64,000 nucleotides of DNA from Melampsora larici-populina 98AG31 (lineage: Eukaryota; Basidiomycota; Pucciniomycetes; Pucciniales; Melampsoraceae): assembly GCF_000204055.1 (NCBI RefSeq), contig NW_006768784.1, positions 311,770-375,769 of the forward strand. Reading direction: 5' to 3'. The notes beneath the pieces were generated by a model that saw nothing but the letters and a program-made list of their open reading frames with translations, was not told where the DNA came from and did not search any database. Each line of letters starts with the position of its first letter. Position 1 is the stretch's first letter. The position numbers and the translations under genes are program-made. This document shows, in pieces, positions 54,933 to 64,000 of this stretch.

Positions 54933-56707
54933 TCATTTAGAAGAATACAAATGAATCATTCCAATCAAAAGAACCGCCAAACTCAATCCAGCACCAATCT
55001 CAACCTGTTTACTCAACTCAGGATCCGACTGAAATTCCTCATACTTCTTAACCCACCATCTTTTCATTCCAAACCCATCCCTCTTTTCATCTTCTTTAGA
55101 TCCATCACTTTCTTCTCTTCCTATCACCTCTTCTTGATCTATCATACTTCTAGTGGATCGAAATTCATCAACATCATTTATGGTTGTCTCGATTTCTATG
55201 GTTTCTTCTTCAAAAGTAGGTTCAATCAATCTATAATCAATCATCGGTTCTTCTTTCACTTCTTCTACAATTTCTGTCACTTGACTTTCTTTTTCAAGTC
55301 TTTCTAAAACCGTTAAAAGCTTTAAATCAGTTTCTTGTAATTGTTTGGTAACTTCTTTAAGTGCTTCTTCCATTAAATCAGTTTTAGCTTCATCCCTCGC
55401 CATGATTCTAAAGAAACCCATCCAAAACAAAAACCCTTCAGTTAAGTATTCTATGATTGATAAAGAAAGTCAAGTTACCTATTCTCGACTCCTTCGACTA
55501 CTTTGGCACGTTTGTATGGTTCAACCAAAACAATTGCAGCTAGAAAGACAAGAACGTTGATAAGAGTGATTGATAAAGAGAATGTGGTAGATAATGATCG
55601 AATCTAATTTAAATAAATAAACCAAAATCAGTCACAAGAAACTTTGTGGTAAACCAAAAAAATCAAAACCAAAATTGTCTTGAACCTTATCAGACCAAAC
55701 TTGTTCTTCATGATATCTACTAAGAATAGCTTGCATAAGACCTAAAAAAAATCAAATTCTTATTAAACCGATGGTTTTACAAACCCCAACCAACGTTTTT
55801 TTTTGAAAAGAATTCGAATCTTAGACTGACCTGTGAATTCTTGATCGACTTTGGCTTCAGCTTCTTCTAATAAGTTTTTAGCTTTCAATTCTTCTTGTTC
55901 ATTCGAATGATCCGTTCTAACAAGAGTAGTAAATCTAGCAAGATCACCATCTGACCTAAAATTAAATCCGATCCCAGCACCGTCCAACCCAACCCAACCC
56001 AACCCCCAAAAAAACACACATCATTAATCGATCCAAACCTTTTTTTCTTTGGAAAAGATAGAATGGATCAAGTTTTAAAAAACTGACCAACTTGCCTTAC
56101 GAGCCAACAAATCATTAACTTCTCTAACACTTTCAGACCTACATTCGACCGCTTTCTTATAAAACTTTTTCATTTCTAAAGCTTTTTGTCTAAAGGATTT
56201 CAAATCGGTTTCTTTTTTAGATACGATTAATTTTAATTCATCTATTTCACCATATCCAGTCAATTTTGATAATTTGTTAGGTAGTAATGATAATTCGTTG
56301 GAAAGTTGTTGTTTTTTCGTCTTCAGTTGGTGCTGCAGTAAAGTTTGGAATGGGTGTAGTTTTTTGTGTGAGAACTCTGTGAGTTGGGATCGGAACTTGG
56401 AGATTGGTATTTCATTTGGTTTAGAAGGGATTGATGGTCTTTGAGGTTGATCGGTTGGTGAGAAAGTGGGTTGGGATGATGAACTTGATTCTGATGTTTC
56501 TGATCGAGAAGGATGAGTTGGTTTCTCAGGATCTTCTTGTGGTGGTTCTGGTGGTTCTGGTAGTGATGATGGTTGATTTGAATGTTTTGATTGAGAATGA
56601 AATCCTGAGAATAAGAAATGTTGATGATGATAAGTTGATTGAGCTTTGAGTAATAAGAAAGTAGTCGAACTTGTCATTAAATTTTGGGTTTTGATTTTAT
56701 TCATCAT
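54933..56707 (-). CDS. SHE9: Mitochondrial inner-membrane protein SHE9/MDM33
   Basis: Required for normal inner-membrane morphology in yeast mitochondria. Start at 56707 (MMNKIKTQNLMTSSTTFLLL), a plausible presequence, followed by a Pro/Ser-rich stretch and coiled coil: LSKLTGYGEIDELKLIVSKK, YKKAVECRSESVREVNDLLA, RKASWS|DGDLARFTTLVRTDH, NEQEELKAKNLLEEAEAKVD, ILSRYHEEQVWSDK, then a membrane segment (TFSLSITLINVLVFLAAIVL) with VEPYKR after it. The SRSESVREVN, DLARFT.L.R.DH.NEQE and RYHEEQ.WSDKIR words are characteristic. The last exon (to 54933) holds an acidic coiled coil and a second hydrophobic segment (IGAGLSLAVLLIGMIHLYSS), as expected for a two-helix membrane protein with a central coiled-coil. 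About five exons. Intact. Confidence 0.88.
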
Positions 56708-57246
56708 TCATTCAATCAATCAATCCTTGATATCTATTTCCTTCTTTCCTTTTTTGATCGAATCCTTGATAAATATTTCTTTGAGAAAACAAAAAAATTA
56801 GTTTAAAAAATGTTATGCGTAAAACTTCCCTAACACATCTCACTTTAAAGGGCTGTTTCCGCTGGTCTTTTTAGGCCGGCTAGGATCTTAAGGTCTCCTA
56901 GAGTATGTCTAGTGTTATGTACCTAGAGATAAGTGATAGAGTGGTTCCCAAGCACTCTCCAGGGCCTTTTACGTATTTTAATGTAGTTAAGGTTACAAGT
57001 GTTATTATGTAAATAAGTACAACCTTGACACCGATCTTAAGTATCATCCCGATTGGTTGATGTAGTTCGGACTGGTCACTACTCATGCTGAATGTGTTGC
57101 TCTCGCTGCGTCCAACTGATAAGTAAAAGACTTCACTTATTGACTCTACAACATACTCTTGAGAAACTTCCTCTTTCTTTCTTCTTCGCCTTTTATCCAT
57201 CTTAACCCCACAAAATTATCAATCCAAACTTTCATCTATAGTAATC

Positions 57247-57768
57247 ATGTCACAGTCGAGCCCAACCAAACTGAATGATACCTTGACTTCGCAAAAACCA
57301 TCTTCTGTGTCCTGCTCCGAAAGTCTTGTATCACAAAAAACTGAGAATCCAACCTCGATACCATCCTCTCATATCTCGATCTCATCAAACACAGGACCAA
57401 TCCCTGTATCGATCTTATCCGGGAATCCAAAAAGCCAAGGATCATTAGTAGAAATTGTACAAAATCATTCAGATAAACCAACTACTGTGATCCTCACTTC
57501 GACTCCTTCTTCGGCTCCATCTATCAAGACCAAGTTTGTGCAACAAACGAGCCCTCGAATCGGTCCAATCAGTCCTGCTGAGCCTCCAGGAGGGTTATTC
57601 TTGAAGGACTTGGCGTTATCTAATCAAAATTCAAAGTTGGATGGCATCAAGGGTTGGAAGATCGATAGACGGAAAGCTACCCCTTATCCTCAGCCTGAAG
57701 CTGAAGAATACGAGTTTGATGATACCCCGGAGGATGTCTCAACCGAAGATGCAGAAGACGATCAGTAA
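57247..57768 (+). CDS. Ser/Pro-rich acidic-tailed hypothetical protein
   Basis: A single 173-codon frame without introns. The N-terminal two-thirds is Ser/Thr/Pro-rich and low complexity; the C-terminal third is more ordered in composition: SPAEPPGGLFLKDLALSNQN, GWKIDRRKATPYPQPEAEEY, and an acidic end EFDDTPEDVSTEDAEDDQ. No signal peptide or membrane segment. I do not recognise a family. The length in AT-rich DNA and the biased composition favour a real gene; it lies head-to-head with SHE9 about 540 bases away. Confidence 0.5.
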   Translation: MSQSSPTKLNDTLTSQKPSSVSCSESLVSQKTENPTSIPSSHISISSNTGPIPVSILSGNPKSQGSLVEIVQNHSDKPTTVILTSTPSSAPSIKTKFVQQTSPRIGPISPAEPPGGLFLKDLALSNQNSKLDGIKGWKIDRRKATPYPQPEAEEYEFDDTPEDVSTEDAEDDQ

Positions 57769-59456
57769 ACCTATGGTCTAAGGCTTGGCGGTGGTTCGGA
57801 ACCCGTTCTAGCAAATGTTGGTGTTCCAAATGACTTTCTCCATAATCAAACTCGATATTGATTTCCATCTTGCATGCCGCACAGGTCCCATTCAAACATC
57901 TTCGATCAATCTTCACGCGAGAATCTTCGAAAACAGAACCTTTGTAACATCTATCTCATGCTCTCACTTTGTTTATATCTTGTCCTATCATCCTTCATAG
58001 TTTGTTCTCTCTAGGTCCTAAGATCATGCTCATCATGATCAAAATCATCATGGCTCTGATCTTCTTGCATACATTCCAATCTCATACCCTTCATAATTGT
58101 TGTTATTCTAAAATACACATTCTGATCTTGCTTGATGTATGTTATGCGCGAAATTTTATGTAGTGTCTATGATTTCATTCTCGCGTGGTCCGTTGAACTT
58201 GCTGGTAGAAATGAATACCATGCTTCAAATATCGCGTTTGTAAACGATATCAAGCATCAAGGGCGGGCTCTGCTTAGATCTTGTAAATGTCTTTCATTAA
58301 AAGAAGGAAACTGCTTTGCTCTTCAAACTCTTAACAAGTCTTATTGTACCTTGATAATGAATCACAATGTGAATATTTTGGGTGTCATTTAGACTTCTCT
58401 CATAACACAATGATCTCAATCAAGTGTCAAACAAGCTCTTTGATATGATGCCTGCAATCTACCTAAACTTTCTGGACTTGGCTTGATGATGATTCAATTC
58501 TTTGGCCCGTCAGTTGACCACTGGAATCTGCTTCTGTGTTGAAGTTCAAGTCACTACTACCTCTAAATCTGCTAGAATATCAGCATGTGTGATAGTTACA
58601 TCTTCTATGATTCTTAACCTCCACTACACTACTTTCTTTGGAACGTCATCTCTGGTCCAACCTTTCAATGCAACCTCCATAATGTTTATGCAGGTCTGTG
58701 AGGCATATCAGGATACAATGAGTCTGGTGTGGATTTGGGCAAACATATATGATCTCCTGTGTGTTGAATATGTTCCATGAAAGTATTGACATCATCTCAT
58801 GTTAAAGAACTGTGTATGAATTCTGTTCATCATGTGTAGTATTCCAGTTTGAATAAGCTCTATGGTTCAAAGTGTTCCTGCTCTCAACTTATCCCCAGCC
58901 TCAGGTCATTAGATATCAAAAAAGTGGTGAGATGTGCCTTTTGGAGTACATATAAATACAAACTTAACCAAGGCCAATGACAAGGTTCGGCTTACTGAGA
59001 TATACGAGTCACCACTAGACGCACGAATCTTCTTATGCCTCATGGGTTCAAATTGAGGCTTAGAGAGCACACAAAGCTATATGTTCTCTGATGTTGAGCT
59101 TTCAGACCTGCATATAACAGGCTCATGAATGAAAGTTTTTTTTTGATATTTTTTGCTTATGTTTTGGACTAGAATGTGCTCTAACTGATAGACAGATGCC
59201 CTGCATTTTGTTCCAAATCATTAACTCCATACAAACATTGACTAGTGTCAATCTGGTCTCTGGATGTGTTCAAAGTAAGGGTCCTGTAACTTAACACCCA
59301 GCCCTTAGCAGGAGCGGTTCGAGAGGAAGTCATGTTGACTGGGTTGTAAGTTGTTTCCTTGGAAAGGCATCATGAGTGTTAAGATGATGGTACTAATTGA
59401 AGACAAGTGGCTAATTTGGTTACAATTTTACAAACTCTATATGGTAGATGGTTGAC
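57769..59456. other. No gene seen
   Basis: Several frames of 60-92 codons occur but lack conserved motifs and overlap no splice pattern I can follow. It could be degenerate repeat sequence. Confidence 0.4.
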
Positions 59457-61270
59457 CTACTCAGTGGATACAGCGACTTCTAAAGGCTTAAGAAATTCAC
59501 CCTGGAAAGTGATCGCAACAAACTCAGAAGGATTTCGCATGTAAGAAAGTGTCGGTACATACCTGTAACCACATTCTATACATTTTCAATTTTCGCGCTC
59601 TATTCAGGAGGAGACGCCGGTCGAGGGTCATTCTGATCAATTCAAACTTCTCACTTTTATCAGTAGCTTCCTGAGAGACCTGAGCCGATGAATCAAGGAC
59701 CGAATCTTCGGTAGAAGCCGCGGGCTGATCGCAAAATATATTGACAAGTTCATCTGTGACATAGAAGATCAGTTAGTGGTAGAGTGGCAAAATTTATACA
59801 TTGGAGCAAAACAAACCCTTATGGAAGAAGTAAACCCGAGTACCATCGCCTCTGATATATAGGTTATCCTGCATGTAACGAGAGCCTTTCATCCTTAGTT
59901 GAGTGAGGTCGTACCGAGCATAATCACGAAACAATACCCTTCCACCAGGTTTCAGCATCTTTTCGAGGCTTGAACAAAAAGTCCGACATCTGTGAGCGGC
60001 AGGGTGACACTTGCAGATAAAGACGGGTCGAAGACATGGTCTATTAGGGTACCCCACTTACGGTATAGACGTTTCGAACAGTTTGGGCCCATTCATCCGG
60101 ATGTAGGGCACTGAAGCAAAAGATCATGATAGCTATATCCAGTGATCCCGGCACAATTGAAGGCGGTAGCTCAGTCGAGCTCATATCCCATACAATCCCA
60201 GTGCAACGGGACGGATCGTATGCAGGATTTTCCTGATCTCAGGTTGATCAGAAAAGTCAAGTTGAAGCTCAACCCAAAACAAAAGAAACTCACCTTTAAG
60301 ACCTCAATTGCCTTTTTCGAGTAGTCCAAAGAGTAGATCATCAATTCTGAATTCTCATTGGCTGCCAAGATCGGATAAGTCGTATTGCCGGGCTTCATGA
60401 ATCGAGGAGCAACAATCTTCAGGATTTTGATGTATGTGTTTGATTAATGGGTATGATGACCAACTTACCCCACACCCTATTTCGGCGATACGGACTGGTC
60501 CACTCTGCAAAGAGGAATGTGAGTTGAGCCAAATTATAGCACAAGACTTCCAAAAGACCCACATACGTTAGGCTTCACTACATCTGCCAGAGATGGAAAC
60601 TCGTTCCTCAACCATGCTCGATCCTTGAAAAAGGTATCTTTCCTACTTAGATAAAAAGTATCCCAATAATCTGCTGGGGCCGAATTGAACTTTTCTACGT
60701 TTTTGCTAACATGAGCCGAGTTTTTGGTAGATTTCAATTGAGAAGAGAAACTAACCTTGTAATTCATCAGACACAGGACTGGCCACTTGCTTAGCTACAA
60801 GATCATCTGCGTATTTTTGCTGTTCCTCATCCCAAGCCACATTGTCCCTAAATTAGAAAGATCGAGATGGTAAGCTTGAGTCGAATTCAAGAAAAGCTGT
60901 TACTATTTCCAACGAACCATGCATTGTATTGCCAAGGATCATCGATTTCCTCATTCCATTGTCGACGTCCAATTTTAGAGGTGGAGACAGGTGAAAAAAC
61001 CTTATCATCCGTGCTTCCAGTAGCGTCTTGTCGAGAGCCAACGGTCTTTGGAAACGAAGCCTTCAAAGCAATAGCACTCGCGTTATGATCTTCATCTTTT
61101 TCGTCGATTGGTAGACGCGGAAGTGAGAACATTGAGTATGCGAAAAGCTTTTTTGAAGTTCGTGATCGAGGTGACCAAGCCCAATATGGTGATACTGAAT
61201 AAGGAAGTCTTGACAGCGTGGCAGCCGAGACGGTAGCTAATTCCGACGAGAATCGAATGATAGTGATCAA
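59457..61270 (-). CDS. METTL2/Trm140-like tRNA m3C methyltransferase
   Basis: SAM-dependent methyltransferase of the family making 3-methylcytidine at tRNA position 32. From 61270: a Ser/Arg-rich N-terminus, then [67 protein letters not shown], the SAM motif [20 protein letters not shown] (joined by an intron with acceptor near 60398), [93 protein letters not shown], and the typical tail [25 protein letters not shown] with stop 59457. All family signatures are present, so it should be active. The start could be 61270, giving a basic, hydroxylated, mitochondrial-type leader, or M47 at 61132 ([11 protein letters not shown]), giving a cytosolic form. About eight exons. Confidence 0.88.
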
Positions 61271-61614
61271 TGAAAAAGACGTAAAAAAAGTTGATTGTAA
61301 GTTGCTATGAGTTTCATGAGTTGGTTTGAATCAGATTTTGTCCGTTTTCGGCTAAAACTTCACAACTGAGTATGTATCTCGAGGTTGTGCAAATATGTCA
61401 AAACAAGACTGAAGATATGTATATAAATCAAACCTATCGATACCTTTTTCCAATCGACACCTTTTGTAGTCACAGTGAATGCCTTTTTTCGATTTAGTAC
61501 ACTCGAATTCAACTTAATTTCCTTTTTAACACTAAATTCGATTTGAGCACTTCACTTTTTGAATCTTCTTGCAATATCATACTACTTTAATTATCATCAA
61601 TCAGCTTCATCACC
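61271..61614. promoter_or_regulatory. Divergent intergenic region
   Basis: About 344 bases between the start codons of the methyltransferase (minus) and the coiled-coil gene (plus); AT-rich, presumably both promoters. No specific site recognised. Confidence 0.4.
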
Positions 61615-62997
61615 ATGGAACTTAACCTGGCTGAGTTTCCAGTTGAAAAGTTTTTCAACAACATTCCACCTAATCAGATATGTTTGCAAATCTTTTACGA
61701 TGCTGTCAGGTAAGTCGACTGAGCTCTTGATACCAACCCGGCGGATTAGTGATTGACATCAAAACTTCTCTAAAGCAAATTGTACTTCGAAGGAGTCCCA
61801 CACATGGTCGACATTCGACACCATGGCATCCTACTCGAATCAGCAAAAGAGAAACATCTTGAAAACCCTAGAAACCCAACTTTACGCGATGATTATCAAG
61901 CCAAGTGTCAACGATACTCAAATACCCACGACAAACTACATCCCATCATACTCAAAACTGCCGAGACCCTTGAACATGCCTCGCGCATACAATCAGCACA
62001 TATGTTTCGTGATATCGTGCATGCTTGCCAATCAGCCTCGGTTCAACTGTCGTCGGATTGTAGTACATCAGATCGTTTACGAGCTCTGGAAGTGAGTTGA
62101 TGCCCTATGTTCTTTAAGTTGAATCGCAATCGTTCGCAAAATCTTTAGCACATAGCTAATGTTTTGACTGTTGCGAAGAATGAAATGTCCGAATCAAAGG
62201 CGTCTTGCCAACAACTTGAGATGAGGGTACAAGAACTACAGGCAGAAGTGACTCAATTGAATCTCAAAGGTCAATATTTAGCCAATGAGTTGACAACTCA
62301 GGGGGAAAAATTTCATCAGTGGCAAATTAAACAGCAAGACCACACGGCTCGAAAACTAGAAGAAATCAATTCATCATTTCGGAACGAACTCAACCATTTC
62401 AAGAAACTTAATGTTGGAGCTTTGGAAGATCTCACGATTCGTTGTGAAAAGAATGAATCACAAATAGAGAAACTTCAATCATGGTCAACAACACTTCAAA
62501 GTTCCAAGCCGATTCACCAGACTTCTCAACCCCCTGGCAGCCCGAATAAATCTATGTCACCTCTTACTGGACCAACAACAACACCAATGTCGATACCAAA
62601 TCCAGTTTCCACTTCTGGCGTGACAACTGTGTCCGGAACGATTCAAGAGAGAGGGGCCCCGAGTCAGCATCGTGCCCAAGAGTTGCCGATGCCCCACTCT
62701 TATGATCCTGTCACTACCCATGATCGGGCGTTCACTTACGTTATCTCTAAGCTTCGCCACTCCAGTCGATTCCAATCCGCTGTCCTCGACGTCATTTCAG
62801 CTGGTGGCCCGCCTCCTAACTTTAAGCGATTTCAAGACGCTGTCATGGATGCACTATCGATGGAGGGCTCCCTACCAACACTTGATTCACAAGTGCGCAA
62901 CCTTGCTACCCGAATCTTACAAGTTGAGGAAGATGTCAAGCAAATAACAAACAGCGCTACAAGAGGTAATCAGCTTAACCAAACTATGGGTCGATGA
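61615..62997 (+). CDS. Coiled-coil hypothetical protein
   Basis: Three exons: 61615-61709, 61776 to about 62091, and 62149-62997, with GTAAGT and GTGAGT donors and phases that join cleanly. ATG 61615 has a good context (CACCATGG). About 419 residues: N-terminal MELNLAEFPVEKFFNNIPPN, a helical middle (YFEGVPHMVDIRHHGILLES, SAHMFRDIVHACQSA), then a long coiled coil (QLEMRVQELQAEVTQLNLKG .. KLEEINSSFRNELNHFKKLN .. ESQIEKLQSW), a Pro/Ser/Thr-rich linker, and a C-terminal helical segment with an internal echo (SRFQSAVLDVISAGGPPPNF and KRFQDAVMDALSMEGSLPTL). No signal, membrane or catalytic motif seen. Family not recognised; a structural or scaffolding role is a guess. Confidence 0.65.
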
Positions 62998-64000
62998 ACA
63001 GTCGATATTTGACACCCGGGAACGGCTGAAGGAGGGTTGGAAAATTCCATTCATGTAACAAAACGGGGTATCAACCTATAGTTTATACTTCAATTTAATC
63101 GATAATGTAAAAAGTTGTTTAAATTAAAAAAAAATCTTGAAGCATTCCACGGGTGGAATTCGAAGATAGCGCCAGGAATCATCAGGATCAGAAATCACTT
63201 TTATTGCTATATAACAAATCATGAGAAAAAGCTGCGAAATAATGGTCAACAAATTAGCCGGAATATTACTTAGCTTGGCTTCCAGGAAAAGGCCCACAGC
63301 TGCCTTTCAGATATCGATGTACCAACACTTTAAATCTGTGGTAGCTTGCTGTGGAATACTCATAGACATCTATCAATTAAAACCATTCCTACAAAAAATC
63401 CTACAAAAAAAGGCTTCCTGTCTCTGCTGGGTGTGTGTGGCAGAGCAAGACCAACAAAAATTTTCATTCCTCTGCCTTTGTCAATCACTGCCCTGGCATC
63501 TCAAGGTATCTTGTATTTTCAACCATCAGGAGGATTCAACTTTGTAGTGACTGTTACCCCAATCAATACCTAGAACAANNNNNNNNNNNNNNNNNNNNNN
63601 NNNNNNNNNNNNNNNNNNNNNNNNNNNNNNNNNNNNNNNNNNNNNNNNNNNNNNNNNNNNNNNNNNNNNNNNNNNNNNGCTCAGCAATCAGTTCACCTTT
63701 CTATTTCTTTTTTCTTTTTACTTTTTATCAACTTATTGACGTCTATCCTTTTCATAGGAGGGAAGACTGTAAGACCTACGGTCATTACATTACACATAGA
63801 TCAAAATACTTAATAATTAGGACTTAAACTTAAGGATGCTGTTTCGTTATATATATTGTTTTCAAATTCTACTCCTGGTTCCTTAGTGATCTGGGACTGA
63901 CTTCCCACCTCATATCCTTCGGAACCAGGTACGTCTTATTTCTTTTCATTTTCTCTTACTTTGTTCTATAGTTGTGGTTATGATGGTTAGAGTGATCTGG
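62998..64000. other. No gene seen; includes an assembly gap
   Basis: Contains the 100-base N gap at 63579-63678. Frames around 63221-63547 lack recognisable motifs. Confidence 0.4.
63579..63678. other. Assembly gap (100 N)
   Basis: Exactly 100 undetermined bases. Confidence 0.95.

Noticed and set aside
56898..57200. 100-codon minus-strand frame with one hydrophobic segment
   Set aside because: No conserved motif or ordered composition, and it lies in the spacer between head-to-head genes; chance cannot be excluded.
58970..59060. Possible tRNA or SINE head (GGGTTCAAATTG)
   Set aside because: The B box is imperfect, the A box is not convincing, and no tRNA stems form.
1..64000. CRISPR arrays, rRNA genes, functional tRNA genes, secondary-metabolite clusters
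   Set aside because: Nothing in the window supports any of these; tandem repeats present are within transposons.

Overview
The window looks like nuclear DNA of a basidiomycete, most likely a rust fungus (Pucciniales; a Melampsora- or Puccinia-like genome). The basis is AT-rich sequence, many short GT-AG introns (about 50-100 bases), fungal housekeeping genes (NTE1, a gephyrin-type molybdenum cofactor protein, TYW1, SHE9/MDM33, a METTL2/Trm140-like methyltransferase) and a dense nest of transposons. Species assignment is inference. Two 100-base N gaps (6123-6222, 63579-63678) show that this is scaffolded assembly.

Layout. 1-12,500 is a transposon graveyard: a decayed retroelement ORF1 (minus), a PIF/Harbinger transposase split by a complete hAT-type element (1960-6523), and a transposon-associated SANT-like gene (7727-10753) broken by a TIR element (8868-10023). 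12,540-16,430 is a diverged segmental duplication carrying two small secreted protein genes (12992-13442 and 15523-16015), with a decayed NTE1 fragment between the copies. 16456-25921 is a Plavaka-type (CACTA-related) transposon with a transposase gene and a second gene, bearing one nested MITE near its left end and another exactly at its right terminus. 25.9-30.2 kb holds little beyond a purine nucleoside phosphorylase relic. 30716-36885 is a tyrosine-recombinase retrotransposon (ORF1, RT/RNase H, YR all open), bracketed by a 553-base direct repeat of its surroundings. 37289-42236 is a decayed Ty1/copia element with LTRs, a CAAAC target duplication and a MITE inside one LTR.

42.4-63 kb is the gene-rich part: NTE1 (minus) and the cnxE/gephyrin-like gene (plus) diverge from a 226-base spacer; TYW1 and SHE9 follow on the minus strand; then a serine-rich orphan ORF, a METTL2/Trm140-like gene (minus) and, diverging from it, a coiled-coil orphan gene. 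These genes serve unrelated processes (phospholipid turnover, molybdenum cofactor synthesis, wybutosine and m3C tRNA modification, mitochondrial inner-membrane shape); no pathway cluster is evident.

The points I judge most worth a second look are the tandem secreted-protein pair, the long direct repeat around the YR retroelement, the two-gene Plavaka element with definable ends, and a set of non-autonomous elements sharing CAC...GTG ends and 3-base target duplications.
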